Position numbers and translations under genes: made by a program
In this document: positions 14,001-28,468 of the stretch, piece by piece
Position numbering within the stretch: the stretch's first letter is position 1
How the letters are laid out: each line of letters opens with the position of its first letter
The notes under the pieces: model-generated
The model's database searches: none
Seen by the model: only the letters and a program-made list of their open reading frames with translations
Told to the model about the DNA's origin: nothing
Assembly (NCBI RefSeq): GCF_000972845.2
Contig: NC_040025.1
Location: forward strand, 23,473,846 to 23,537,845
Length of the DNA stretch: 64,000 bases
Direction: 5' to 3'
Source of the DNA: Larimichthys crocea
Taxonomy: Eukaryota; Chordata; Actinopteri; Sciaenidae

Positions 14001-15790
14001 TTACTTATTTCCATGTGTATGTGTAGTATTGAAGCCATTTCTTTAAAATGTATAATATCATAACAATTCCAGAGGTGACTCTGACGTGCTGAGGGTGGTC
14101 CAGTTAGCATGTATCTATTTTTTTAAACTGGCAGATGTTTTCAAGACGACAGGGAGGGAGAGAAAGAGAGAAATTGGTTTTCTTGGGCTAATAACAGCTT
14201 TCTAAGTGCTTTATCTCTAGTCTCATTGTCTCTGAATCCCAAGGACAAACCGTGGCAGGCAAACCCAGCTGGTCACAGTCTGTCAGCTAAAGCCTTGTTC
14301 ATCCTCTAATGACATCAGATTCAACATCCATCTCAGGCCACACATAAAGAAGAACACACACACAAACACCTTTAACAGTCGATGTGTCCCTCCATCTGTA
14401 ACAACATGCACATAAATGCCTAAATGTGACCATCAGTCTCCAGGTGGTTTTCAGTCTAAATGTGTTGAGGCTAGAGCACAACAAGGAATGGATAAAGACA
14501 CGCTACAACAGCTGTCTTTTTGCCACATTCCTCTGCTCCCCGCCACTTTTTCTTTCTTCACCTCACATCTCTCTTGCTTTCATTATCCAAAACTCGCTCC
14601 CCAACTTTTCTCATCTCTCAAAGCTGATATGTTTGATTTCTATAGTGGACAGTTGCAGTTGAAAAGTATTTTTGTGCTTGATTTTAAACCTTGATCTAGC
14701 CACTGACTGCATGCCCCCTTTTTTTTATATGAATTTAAAAACCAAAAGTTACTCTCTTTCTAAATCCCCCTCTCTCTCTAATTTGCCAACATCCTTCCTG
14801 TAGTTTCACCCCCTTGGCTCATTGCTATAGGAAATACCTGTTCTCAGCACTGCACACTGCCCTGATTTTTCCAGCCCAAGTTCAACTAAATTGAACTCTG
14901 AACTCAAACTTGCTGACCTTTGAAGCACCTCACTAATGGTGTTTCAGCATTGACAGACAACGGACATTATGGTGGCGCCAGTTTCACTGTAGAATAGAAA
15001 AGTTTGTTTGTAAATCTGTAAATTCTTGGAGTTACGTCAGTCACATGTCATTCTTCTACTTAAAATAGCCTAGCTTGACAATTAAAAAATCCAAGTGAGC
15101 TTCTTCATCAGATACTGCCCTTCATTCTACCACCTGAGCTACCTGAAGTTATGCAGGTTTTACAGTTAAAAACACACATTTATATTTATATATGTTAATA
15201 GTTTTTCTTTTATTAAAAGGAAGAAATAAATGGTCTTTTCTGAATCTATTCTTGTTTGTATAAGGGTCATATTATTAATTGTTAGTTTTATGAAGCAAGC
15301 AGGTAATCTAACACTGCTACACACCCACCCACCAAATACACACATGCAAAATCTAAGTGCCCACACATGAAGCCAACCACAACACAAACAAGGTGTGCGA
15401 TATGCTACAAATGGAGAAGATAAGTGGAGCTGAGTGATGGTGGAAAATCTCTTTTCCTGACTTGGCAGGTGCTTCAACTCTGTACAAAGAGTCTGTCACT
15501 CACACACAAAATGTCTGAAGAAACTCTATAGAAAATTACTGCATACAGTTCAGCTACAGAGCTGACACACAAACAGGCAGATATCCAGGAACCTGGAAAA
15601 CAGTGACACCTGAGGTTAGTAGGTGGATACAAATTCTCACACAAACACACATATCAAGATAGAGCTTTCACAAGGTTGTAAACAAAAATGGACAACACAC
15701 ACAGCAGAGAGAGAACCATGTCTTTAATCAAGCCTAGCGCATCTGTCAGCAATGTTATGAAGACAGGGCTTCATCACAACAGAGAGAGGT

Positions 15791-15859
15791 CTGTGTGTGT
15801 GCGTGTGTGTGCGTGTGTGTGCGCGTGTGTGTGCATGTGTGTGTGTGTGTGTGTGTGTG
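15791..15859. repeat. (GT)n microsatellite, interrupted
   Basis: GT run with several GC interruptions in its first half. It generates spurious Val/Cys-rich and Thr/His-rich reading frames. Confidence 0.9.
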
Positions 15860-18800
15860 AACAGACATGACCAAACAACACACCCCTCCATCCATCACGT
15901 CGACAGGACAAATAAAGTGGAGCTGCTCTTTAAGAACAGAGGACACGTGTACTATAATCTGCAGAGTCTGACTTTATAGGAAAAGACTGGAATGCACCAT
16001 CTGTTAACTGTTTGATATGAAATACTTGTTTTCATGGTTAATATTGAGTTTATGTTGCCAACAAAAGATTTTCAGCCCTTAAAAAATAAATTTCATGCAC
16101 ACATAGTTTGCATTAAACACACACACACACACATTGCTGGCACACAGTCGGATGCAGGCGGAGATGGTGCCGACAGGCTTTGATGTGGAAATCAAAGTAC
16201 TGTGAGAAGCAACAAACAGATAAAGTACATTAAACTGTCATGTTAGTGGATGTTCAAAATGTGAGTGAAAATGGAGATGAATGGCTAATTGTACAGAGAA
16301 TAGCGCAGAAGCTCAGAAGTCAAATCAGGATCAAGGTTAAACGAGCAGCTGAAGTTGAAAGCATTTCTGAGGCTTTTCTTTGTCCCTTAGTTCAAATATA
16401 ATGAAAAAAAAACACAAGAGATGGGAAAAATAATAAAACACTAAACATATTTCAAATGTGTAGCCAGCAAAAAATATATTGGATGTCTAAATAATTCCTG
16501 GATGAAAAGTGCACAAGTAATGAAAAACGGTAGCAAAAGTGCTCAGTGCTGATTTTTTTTTTTTTGCTGTGGTTGGAGCTGCAGTGTTATAATCAGTATG
16601 TGGGTCAACATCCTGCTTACAGTCCAGCATCGAATTCCACTTCTGATACAGTCAGCTGTGATTAGCATGTGGGTGAGCCTGCAGGGTGTGTGTGGGGGTA
16701 CCTCCATGTGTCTGTGTGCACCTGCCTATCATTCCCTGTGTGTAAACGTGTGATCATGCCCTTTGTGTCTATATGATAGTCATTCTGTGACTTTGTGATG
16801 AAAATGCACATCCATCTGGGAATAACAAAATCAATTTACAGCTATGAATGGTAGAAAAATCTGCTACACTCAACAATTCTTCAAATCTGTGCCCTCACTG
16901 CAGCCTCCTTACATCTACAGAACACTTTATGCCTTTCTACAGGACATTACTCGTAGTTGGCATTTAGAAAGTGAAACGGTTAAACATGCAATAACTAGTT
17001 TAAACTAAACACAACAATGACTTTATTAACTTTGAAAGTTGATATGGAAAACTAATTTGTCTTATTTTGAAAGATTAGCTACAGTGTCAGCTGAGATTGG
17101 CTGCAGCCCCTTGCAACCCTGATAATGATAGGCAGTAAGATGGACAATGTGCAATAGCATGCAGATAATATACTGTCTAAACAGACTGTGTATACTTTAC
17201 ATAAAGAGAGCCCATCCAATCCATTTTTCGTCTTAAACAAGGAATTGTCAGCAGCTCTCAAAGTTGTATAAAGCTCACCTTACAAACCAATCTGAGAGTG
17301 CCTACGTGCCCAGTTGTTGTTCATGTTTGTGTTTATGAGAGCCCACCTGACTGTGTGCGTATATCAGGTGTGTATCAAATTCAGCTGTGGTAAGGGTGCT
17401 GATGTTAAGTTATTTCCAGATGTGGGTTGGCGGATTACCTGCATTACCTCAACCTGATTCTTATCACCTGTAGCAGCTCTCCAACACACTACATAAGCTC
17501 CGTCACTGATAAGATGAAAGATACACTGACTCGTGCACTTTAGCAAATTATCTGCAACAGCCATTTAGGGCACAGTTAGAGACATCTAAACATTTTTCGA
17601 CGATGCTGCATCTTTGAGAAACGAAAAAAGAACTTAGTCTCCCTTTTATATTTGCACACCTTTCAAGATGTGTTGAAAACCAAAAAAACAAAGTGTGAGA
17701 TTAAAAAAGTTATTTCTTAATCTTAAAGTGAAGCAAGACTTCCTCTAGGTCTTGAAAAGTCTTTCCTGTATTGGCCGATAAGACAATATGGGCTGAAATT
17801 GTGGTTTCATAATGATCATACTCTAGATTTAATGCACTTAATCTGCAGAGACAGGTCATGGGGAGTAAGAACAGAGTGAATTGTGGGGACAGTGTGGGAA
17901 GAAGTCAGTGAAGGGGAGCAACAGTCAAGAGCAACATCAGCTAAATTAAATTGAGGGGGAAAAGAACACCACAAGAGCAGGAGGCGAGGAATGAGGAACA
18001 GAAACGCTGTCACATAAATCTGCAGCCTTTTAGATAATAAGCTGAGAGGCGAATGGAGAAAATGAAGAGTGAAGACTTTTCACTTGACCCCTCAGTTAAT
18101 CTGTCCTCACATGGAAATAGCTGCCTCCTCCATCATTCAGTCTCATCACAGCTCCAGGCCTTTCACTCCAACACCGCTCTCTTTCGGTCTAACATTTCAA
18201 CTTCTTTCTCTTGCCTCATTTATCCATCTATCCAGGATCCAGTATATTTTAGGCCTTTCTGTGTCCTCAGTGAAATGTTTCACATATTTAACTGCTTAAA
18301 AACCTCCAAAACAAAAGATTGAAGAAGCACAAGGTACATATTCAGTTTAAGGATGACCAGCTTATTTAATTCAACACAACTTTTTTTTTTTCTCCTTATG
18401 GGATATCCTATACAGACTGACTTACAGAGTCAGATCACTGAATGACAAATGACTTAAGTGTTTGCTTCATATTTCTAACACAGTTGTAGTGCATGTGCAG
18501 GATGGGGACGCTGGTAGTTTTAACCATACTCATCCATTTTATTCCCCTTCAAAAAGCCTGCAGGTTCTGGGATGACATTATCCACATTTACAGGGCAAAG
18601 ATAGCATTTCTGACTTCACCAGAGGTACCCTGCAGACTCTGAGGCTGTGTGGACAATCTTAGGATAATGCCACAGTTGAATACTGCTTTCAGAGGCAGCC
18701 TGGAGAGCAGCTTGGAGGTTGCTTACCCAGGAAGGTTAAAGTCAGGGAACAAATGCACAGTTAGCATCATAGATTACCTCGGATATTGGGTAGAAAGTGG

Positions 18801-19241
18801 GTAAAGGTTGTATATAAGCACAACTACACCTCTGCATTTGTGTATCTGGTTATCAGTGAGGTTGTGTACACATGCAAATAAAGTGTGAACAAGAACATTC
18901 TCCATGAAATCAGTTATTGACTTGGAAATCTTGGAAATACCCCCAGTCAACTTAACTACACCTTGGTTTGCTAACAGAAGCTGGGGACCTCCAATTAATG
19001 GCCACCAGGCAGAACACCAGGCATTGCTTTAATACCTAAATCTATAGATCTACATCTTCATCTCTACGACCATATTCATTCACTAAATAATCCACAGATT
19101 GATAAAAACAGAAATTGGTATTAGCTGATTTTCTGTCCCTACAAATCTAACACGTATCCACATGTACACACAAACAGGCAGGTATGTGGTACATGTATAA
19201 AAATGTATGCAGGTATTAAAACACACACAGAGAACCAGAAA

Positions 19242-19260
19242 CACACACACACACACACAC
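19242..19260. repeat. (CA)n microsatellite
   Basis: Short CA run. Confidence 0.75.
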
Positions 19261-21646
19261 AGTTGTTCAGCTGTGTGCCCCACAGCTTCTCAGAAACTGT
19301 TGTCTGGACTGCAAAGAGCTGTAATGCACTTCAGAGTAATAACTGTCACTTCTGTTCAGGCTGTGAGTGGATAAATAACCTGGTACATGCAGCGCCATGA
19401 CGTTTCTGTAAAGGAATTGACATACCGAGAGAGAAAGAGAGGGGGAAGTTCTTCTTTTTGTCTGTTGAAACAATATTTCTTCATCTCCATTTTTCCTCTG
19501 AGCCTATAAATCCTGCTGTTACACATTACGTCAGTCGATGGCCTGTTTCCACACACCTGGCAAGTCATATATCATGACGCCTGTACAGTAGCAATGATAT
19601 TTTCTTAAGCATTAAAGACGTAATAATTCTAACACATTTCCAAATCTATCTATCACTGTTAACACACAGAAAAATGTGTTTGTACGTTGACGTCGCCGCC
19701 ATATTGATCTCTTCTGTGTTTTTTTTTTATATATGTATATGCAAATGCTAGTGCTTTCTAGCAGCAGTAGTAATGCTGCATTCACATGGCAAAATGGCAA
19801 GAACAGGAAAACACCCCACTGTCATGACTTGTGGTGCAGTCGTGTATTTTTCTAATGCTAAACCAGAAATAAGACTGACGGCCTTGTATACTTGAAAGTC
19901 CGAACCAAAGTTTGTTTTTGTTGCATTGTACATATTTTCTGTTAGTTTTGGCTTCACATTGTAATTATAAGAGCACACTAAAGAACCAAGACACACCCTG
20001 TCGTATCACCTACTGTATCTGTGGCTGTGTCTCTCTATACTTGACACCGATTGGTTGGTAGACAGATTTTGTTGCCACTATAGTAATATTATGATGGCAT
20101 TACTATTTTAGTCATTCTAATAACTAAGTAAGCGCCAAAAGATGGCAGTAGATTAGCCATACCATATGAGAACTGTGCAAATCACTGAACGTGTTGCTAA
20201 TGTCGCAATAAAAGCATCATAGGAAAAGAATGGAGTCTGTCCACTGACATGCTATGAGGCTTTTAATTTGAAAGATACAAGATCTGTTTGTCTAACACTT
20301 TCAGTGAATTACCTGGAAAAAACCTGGAGAGTGTCAGCATTTTCCAGTTTTCAGTTAGAAATTTGATCTCCTCCTCCTCTCATGTTGCTTCTGCTGTAAC
20401 TTCATGTAATTGGTCCATGAGTCTGAACCACCAAAAAAACTCACACAATAGAAATGACCAAAGTAACAGAAAGAAACAAACGAGGTAGGTGTGAAAGCAT
20501 AATTAACTCTTTTTTTTTTTGCCTTCATATTCATTTCAATTGTTCAGATCTTAATCTCGCTGAAGGTGACTCCAGATTGAATGCAAACAATTTTTATTTT
20601 TTTTTGTATTCAACTTTAACCGCCTGCTACAGCCGAAACACTGACTATGTCAATGTTGGCTGTAGCTAGCTTGTACCAGCTACCAGTACACACTGGCTGC
20701 TTTGTGCAAAATGTGTGTTTGTATGACGCCTAAGCCTCTGATTGATCTCAGGAAGTGAAATCATAAATTCTCAAAAGGGAAAAAACATTTTCGTGTCCAC
20801 TCATGTCTCCTAGCTGACCTTATCAGCACTGACACCATCCATAAAATTAGCATGGCATTTGGTCTGACATATTCAATTTGAAAGTTGTGTTCCTCATGCA
20901 GAAAATACAAGAAGCCCGTGAGGCTGACACTGGCATGGATGGATGTGAATGTGCTGTAAACTATGTTCGTGTTTGTAAGCAGTAAATCTCTTCACAGCTC
21001 GCTGACCTGTCAGGGGAAGGAAAGGTGTGATGGATGGAGCGAGGAATGGCAGAAAAGAAGATGGGAGGTCATGTGTTACACAAACACCAGTTGGGGAAAG
21101 AAACAGCTGACTCGAGGGCAAAAAGTTGAAGAAGGGTATTCTGTTTATGGTGGAATAGCAAAACTGCAAATGTATTTTGTAAATGTCCAAAGTGTTGACA
21201 GAAAAATAAAACCGAAAAACTGTTACGCAAAAATGCAGGTCATCAAATGACACATGGCGTTAAAACATGGTAAATGCTTAAAAAGGTTAGTGGTACAGAG
21301 TATTGACGCTATTATGGTCATTACATATTTGACCCAAAAAACTTTAAATGCAGGAAAGAATGAGGTGAGGTAAAGATGTGAAATATTAGCAATAAAATCA
21401 TGTTCACCCATTTTTGCCACAATTTGCATCAAAATGTGTGCCCCTTATTTGAAGCTATGACTCACACCAGTAAAAGTGCAAGTCACACTGAATCTTTTAG
21501 ATTCAAGGGGCCCAAGGAGACTTTGAAAGCCCATGGTCTGAAGTGTTGGCGAGAGTCTGAAAAATACCGGTCACACCTCAAATGGCTCATGAAGCAATAT
21601 GAAACTCTCCTGGTATTCCAGCAGAATTATAATTTTATATCTAATA

Positions 21647-21694
21647 CTATATATATATATATATATATATCTATATATGAGAGAGAGAGAGAGA
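21647..21694. repeat. Compound (TA)n-(GA)n microsatellite
   Basis: A TA run (about 21,647-21,678) passes directly into a GA run (about 21,679-21,694). Confidence 0.85.
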
Positions 21695-24600
21695 GGAGAA
21701 TCTCACTTGCAGGACAGGGAGACAGGGGAGGTGGAGGACAGATATCGCTCTAGGCCTGACGACTGTTCAAAAACGTGGGCCAGTGCTCCAGAAGAATGTG
21801 CTGGCAATAGAAAAAAAGTTATGTCTATAATAATATCATCAACCTTAAATGCCCCTGAATACACTAGACTTGTTTGTTTAACTTTATTATCTGGACTGTT
21901 TTAGAAGAAAATATTCTTTGTGGGTTCAGTTTCCATTGTGTCGTTCCTTAAATGATATTCCAGGGACATAGGGGCATACTCAAATTTTATTGTCATATAA
22001 CATTTTTATTTTTTATTTCTTCTACATTGAACCCTGTTGTTTTGACCCTTTCTCTTCTTACTTTTGGCTGGCTAATGTAATGTAATGCTTTTAATCTGAA
22101 AAATATGAATAATGAAAAGGCCAGACCAGGTTAATCCAGGTTAAAGCCCTCTTGTTCTTTTGTTGTTGTTTTTTTATTGAGGCAGTGCTTTTAAGGAAGT
22201 ATGAGACAAGGAAAGAAGATATGAAAAACAGCACACATTTTACCTCTAAATATTGCTGAAATAATAATTCACAAGACATTGAAATGGACGAAGAACCTGA
22301 GCAGGTTCTCTATTACAATGCAATACTGCATTATTCTGTCCTGTATCAATATTTATTTGCCATTACAGCTGACACCCTGAATGGTGCTGCCAGGTGTAAC
22401 CAGCGAGCATCTTGGAAGAGAAATGAGACCATCCATCTACCTGCGACACAAATGAGCATCAAACCCAACCATATGTTCTCTGGAAGGATGTTTTTATTGA
22501 CCATTTAGTCTTATTTTCATGCATCACATGCACTCAGCAACTCTGCATGCTACAGATGCTGTTTTCTCCTGGAGCAGTTAAGTGTTAACCACCTTGTTCG
22601 ATGGCACCTCAGATATGAGACTTTTCCTGTGAAAAAAGCAACAAAAGTTTAAAATTCATTGACTTGCTTAGATATTTATGAAGTTCTTTTCCATGTCTGC
22701 AGCTACAGTACATGTCACAAATGTTACAGTCAACCTGTATGTATGCATATGAGTACGCCTGTGGACTGAAAAAAGCAGGAGAGTGTATTTTATGGTGCAG
22801 ACATGTGTTTGCCGAGCATGACGGGCACCTTCACTGAATCCCCAGACAGATGAAACTCACACCAAAATGCTGATGATACAGGGCCTCTCATGCCAGCTGG
22901 CAGGGGCTCATCGCAACCTCCATTGAGGAAAAACAAGTCACAACCCCGGGATCTGTTCATCTCTATATAGAGTTTCAACTGATGCCACGCACAAATGGCT
23001 AACGGTAACGTTAAACCAACTACAAATGCTAAGCTTGTGCAGACACGAAAGATTTAGATTAATACAAATGCATGTAAAAACACGAGATACCTACATGATA
23101 AAATAAAATTTTATTGATGCCAAAGGATGAATTGTGTTGTGTGTTTCAATAAACACACTCATCTTGACAGCCATATTCCCTCCTCTTGCCAAGTTCAAGA
23201 GGTTGAGGCCTCAGGTGTTTGGCAAAGACAAATCACATATAATGAATACACTGCTGCGACGACACTGTCTGTACAACTGGTGTGTAATGTATCTATGTAC
23301 CTGTCTATTTATTTGAGGCTATGTACAAATTGTGGCAACAAATCTCCTTGAAAGGACAAAATCTATCTTCTTGCTGACTCAGAGAGCTGCAAGGCATACA
23401 GGATAGAAATAAACAACCAGTGGACAGTGAAAACTCGGCACTCTCCAAAAGGTGACTAAAAATATCCATGTTACTCTGTGTGAGGAAGCAAGGAAGGCAA
23501 TGTTAGTCTAACTGTTGCCAAGTATCTCAACGAATATAAATCTGGCAGCTCAGCTCGTGTCACCATCAGGTTGAAATCTCCCCTTGACAATGAAGTATCA
23601 CAAATCAACTATGTTTCACAAAAACGGCATTTATTTTCAAAATGCTTGTATACCATTGCTTTACCAATCTGATATAATTGCCAGTGGCGCTGGTAGGATT
23701 ATATTTCATAGTGTGCACAAGAAGAAGAAAAAAGTCTAGGTCTATAGGTTTCTGAGCGAGCATGCACAAGAGCCAACCACATGCATTTCAAAGACCAACC
23801 AGCAAGTCCAGACAACAACAACAGCCAGCTACATCATAGGTTCACAATACACTATATTATTATTGTGTACTATATTGAATATAGCTCAAAGAAATGTGCA
23901 ATATTAGTCCACATTTAAGCATTAAGCAGGCAACGGATTTCTTAGCAGCTTCATCATGAGAAAAGTTATAGGCATATAGATACTAACAATAATATGCAAC
24001 AGAGAGACCAAACTAAGCAGCTACAATAAACAATCAAATTTGAAATTTGAAGCTGGTTTCATCCGCATATTCAGGCTACCGAATTGAAGTCCAATAGCAG
24101 ACGAGTAGGAGTCTCTCACACACATAGACACAGACATTTCTTTATCCTCAGTGTCCTGTCACTTCTGTTCAGTCAAGACCTCAATCAGTAAAACCAGTTA
24201 ACTCAGAGGTCTGCCTCACTAAGACCCTATCCATCACAGCCAGTCTGGTCTTTTTTTTTTTTTTCAAACACTGAATATATAGATGAATAAACACAAACAC
24301 AAAAGAACACAGCAGAGTTGTCAATGTCACTGAGTGCTTTCCTTGCTCCTGGGTCAAGGCCATTAGTTTGGGCCACCCTGCTGACTGGACCGACCATGCA
24401 ACCTTTCACTGAAAATAAAAGCAGCAGGGGACACTACGCAGAAACACCATCCTCCCACACACAAACACACACACGCACACATGCTGAGTAACACATAGGC
24501 ACATAAAAATGCACACTCATGCACTAAAGGAAGCAGGTACTGCAACTTGCTTACGTTATAAAAGCATAAAGAAACACATTTTAACTCACCTTTCTCTTCT

Positions 24601-25385
24601 CTGAATCCAGGTACTTTGAGTTGAGTACACTCTGCTTTAATATTCAGCTTTGAGCAGTTTATCACATCAGCAATTTTAGCACAGTGTTGAGTTGTGTGTG
24701 GGTGTGTGTGTGAATTTGTAATACACGAATATTTGTGTTTATGCCCTGCATGTGAGTGTAACTTTTGCATAAACAGTCTCACATCAGTATGTTTCATGCC
24801 TCGTTAACATGGCTGTGTGTCTGTGTTTGAATTTTAAAATGTGTCGACAGTAAATGCCTGTGCAGTGTGTACGTCGGTATATTTGTACCAATTTAGTGAG
24901 TCCATGTTCAGCATCTGTGTTCAGCAGGTTGTGTGTGTTTGTGTGCGTGTCCTTAGTTTTCCCCTGACTCAGCTGAGCGATCCAGAGATCAAAGTGCGAG
25001 AGTTAGAGTTAGAGTAGAGCGTTAGACGAACACTGCAGTGAAGTTTCAGCAGCGGATGAATAAACATGAGGAGGGACATTTATGCAACGCACACACGCAC
25101 ATCTCTTTAGGTACATAAACACCATTGCTGCACGTGCGCTGCCTGCTTAATCTTATCAGTCAGTGCACATTTATACAGCACAGACACCAGAAACATGGCA
25201 CACACACTGTAGACATATAATAGTTGTGTGTGTTTCATTAAGTGGAACCCAGCTCCGGACTGTTTGCCTTTGTGCAGAAAGGGGCAACAGGGTAATCCTG
25301 CATTTATGAAAGACACACACACATAACGTCCTCACACACCCTCACTGTCTGAAACCCACCCTGTATGAGCCAACACCAGCCAAAG

Positions 25386-25390
<5 letters not shown>

Positions 25391-25430
<40 letters not shown>
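25391..25430. repeat. (CA)n microsatellite
   Basis: About 20 uninterrupted CA units. Confidence 0.9.
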
Positions 25431-25432
<2 letters not shown>

Positions 25433-26296
25433 ACAGACCCGCACAAATGCACATGCACGTATGAAAGTGCATGAGAGTGCAAATACACATCCCAAGCCTT
25501 TGGCTTCAGCAGCCAATAGCAGGTTAATCTCCAGCCAGACCAAACAATAGACTATACTATTACGGTAGAGGAGATAAAGAGAGAGAAGGAAAAAATGAAG
25601 AATGGCAGAGAGAAAAGAGAGACAGAAGCAAAAAAATCACAAACCTGAAATCTGTAACTCTGCATATTTAGTTATCAGTTCAACATTGTAATATAAAATC
25701 ACATTTTCATATGATGTACTATATAACATAACCAAAGAAGCATTCAAATTGCAATGTTTATAATATCTGTTAAGACTGAGACCAGCTATATGGTCAGAGT
25801 GATCTGGTTAGTTGGGTGCTCTAGTAATGTCTCAAAAATCAAAATTTGTTCTTGGCATTGGCAGCGAAGACAAGCAAGCCATATTTACCTACAAGGATGT
25901 AACATTTAGATTTATATTTAGTTCATCACATGGCTTCAAATTTAACTGTAAATCTTTGTGAACAGATATTTTTCATAGTCTTTTATCACTGTTTGGAGCT
26001 AAATTTGGCAAAAGAAAAGGGCAGATTACACTTTGCAAATGGCGAGCCATACATGTTGGCTGTTATTCAGTAATGCATGTTCGCAGATACTCTCTGTGCA
26101 CTCATCTAATATAAAATGTGGATTTTTACATTCTTCTTACTGACATTACTATACAAGCCAAAAAAGTATCCACTGCATAATCCTAAACACAACAGCCCTA
26201 AAATGTATTTATATTTTACTTCTAATATCAGTTGCACAGTTAAAGACAAAATTATATACATCATTTACTTACAAAGGTGCACAAAGAACAATAGAC

Positions 26297-26323
26297 ACAC
26301 AGACACACACACACACACACACA
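26297..26323. repeat. (CA)n microsatellite
   Basis: CA run with an interrupted start. Confidence 0.8.
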
Positions 26324-26466
26324 GTATGAATCACTGAGCAGTGTAATGATAGGTGTGTCTAGGACAGCATTCAGATTGGTTTGACTAATGAAAGAGCATC
26401 CCATCTCCTATCAATGAATTATGCATCACGCATATTCAAAATGCTCCACTGCATAGATTATTAATA

Positions 26467-26467
<1 letters not shown>

Positions 26468-26499
<32 letters not shown>
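26468..26499. repeat. (CA)n microsatellite
   Basis: Sixteen CA units, about 150 bp from the preceding CA run. Confidence 0.9.
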
Positions 26500-26503
<4 letters not shown>

Positions 26504-28035
26504 TACATGTATAGACAGACACACATACTCACACAAAATGCTGAAACAAACAAAAACTGCACAAACAACACAAGTAAAAAGTGCCTAATGAAGGTTAATG
26601 AAGGTTTTGATGTTTTTAATATTGCAGCTTGCTGAAAGTGATGATTAGCTAAAAGAGAATCGGAGGCACACTGGAGTGTAGTTCACTGGGATGTCAGGTT
26701 GAAAATTGCACCAAAAAATGAACGTTCTGGTTTAGTCATCCATGGTCAGTCAGCCAAGTCAAAGGAAACTAGATCTGAAGAGTACAGTAAACCCCTCAGG
26801 TATTTGGTACTAAAACATACTGTTACACTCTCTTAGCATATAAAGTATGTTTTTTTTCTGACCCTAAATTGTTCAGGTTGTCTGTAAGACAGAAATCTGA
26901 GAGAGAAACTTAAGATGAGAGACATGATGCCACCTGGGTCTTTGCAAAAGCTCTTGAGTTGGACAGGCCACTGAATTCCAGCAATTCCTTCTGTATACAG
27001 GACCCATTGTACTGAGAAATACTGTTGTCCATCACAACTGCACTGATTGTGGCAGGATCCTTCATGGTGAACATGATGAAAAGCATTATTTAACTGAACT
27101 TAAAGTCTGACACGCTTTACAGGCTCTCTGCTAAGTATATGAACTTTGCAGCACAGTCTGTCCTCTTTGAGTGAAGTCCCGCCCCAGGAGTTTTCTGCTT
27201 ATATCCCAGGATATCTGCACAGGACAGTAAAATGTTCAGACAGAATACAACATCAGTTCTCAGACAGAATGACAGTGAAGATTCCCAACCTCAGGAAAAA
27301 TATTGTTATATGTCCAGTGTCACACAACTGTTGAACAACAACAATGACGAATCCGAATGTCAACCACTGCAGTAGCATAATCCATTCAGCTGTTTATGAA
27401 TATGTTCTTAATACCACCAATTTTACTACTAATATTTTTTATTAGTTACTATGTTATAATTCATTATGAATCATTAGGCTAAAGGTAAAAAGCTTTTATG
27501 TATGCCATACGAAGACCTGAAAAGACCTTTGGAAGATATATGTTTTTATGAATTACCTGTGTTGAGTCTCAGCATGCTTTATAGGTGTTCACTGGACAAA
27601 AGGTCAATGATGAAACTATTGAGTGCTGTCATAAGAAGAGTTAAAGCAGAACAGAGAAAGCATACCTGAGATGATTTGTGTCAAAGAGAATTTATGTACT
27701 TAGCCATATTTTACCACCAGTATTTGTACAGGTACACAGTACAAATCACACAATTACAGACTGTACAAGCTACAGTGCATTCATCATTCATTGTAATAAT
27801 GAAATGCATTTAAATGTTTAATCCTGTATGCTGCTGATTGGCAAAATGTTGTCTAACTGCTGCCCAAAATATCTCTCTGTCCTCAAAAGTGGCATGTCTC
27901 TTCTGGTAATGATACAGAAGTAACATGTGACAACAACAACAACAGCTGCAACATACTGTATCACAAAAAAGCAGCTATCCAGACTAATGGATATTGTTAC
28001 ATCTACAGAACTACCTCAGGTAAAAATGTACCTAT

Positions 28036-28262
28036 TAAGTGGGTGTTCAGACAGGGACAGGCAAACCTGACGCCGGCAACGCTTTTCAGCTCATTTCAGT
28101 GGGGGTTATGCGTTTCCAGCCCGCAACACATGCGTTGCTGCAAAAAATGTTGCCGGACTCCAGGAGAGAAGTTGAGCCAGATTCAACTTTTGGGAAAACG
28201 GAGCCCCACGTCACGCTCCGGCTGCCAATCAGACACTCAGATCAACCAAACCTCCACAGACA
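28036..28262. repeat. GC-rich islet, possible interspersed repeat
   Basis: About 220 bp with a sharply higher GC and CpG content than its surroundings (GACGCCGGCAACGC, GTTGCCGGACTCC and similar). A 98-codon frame crosses it without resembling any family. The sharp edges suggest an inserted repeat, but I cannot name the family and see no clear terminal repeats. Confidence 0.35.
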
Positions 28263-28445
28263 GCCTGAAATATCTCTGAAGCAGAGACTATTCAGGTGGA
28301 TTCATGGACTAATCTCTGATAATCTACCTGTGTGATCTCACTTTGTTTATTTCATGTACCCAGTCTCTAAATCTGAGTCCAACTCGCAATTTACACCGCA
28401 AAATAGTGACACGAAGAAGTTTAATTTGATTTGTGTCTTATGATT

Positions 28446-28468
28446 AGAGAGAGAGAGAGAGAGAGAGC
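28446..28468. repeat. (GA)n microsatellite
   Basis: Short GA run. Confidence 0.85.

Larger units (their letters stand above)
4613..15790. other. No gene recognised; AT-rich non-coding sequence
   Basis: Apart from the small repeats listed separately, I see no exon, RNA gene or intact transposon here. The longest reading frames are under 105 codons, are not flanked by credible splice sites and resemble no family. Confidence 0.5.
15860..28030. other. No gene recognised; AT-rich non-coding sequence with microsatellites
   Basis: No exon or RNA gene could be supported. Several dinucleotide repeats are listed separately. The 144-codon frame near 24,363-24,797 on the minus strand runs through CA-rich DNA and resembles no family. 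Confidence 0.5.

Noticed and set aside
15688..15979. Val/Cys-rich and Thr/His-rich small ORFs
   Set aside because: Translations of the GT/CA microsatellite, as are similar frames near 25,304-25,543, 41,069-41,365 and 54,804-55,118.
24363..24797. 144-codon minus-strand ORF
   Set aside because: It crosses CA-rich sequence. Its composition is cysteine-rich by chance, and no splice sites or family match were found.
28039..28335. 98-codon plus-strand ORF in the GC-rich islet
   Set aside because: It has no family resemblance, a second overlapping frame is also open, and the islet looks like an inserted repeat.
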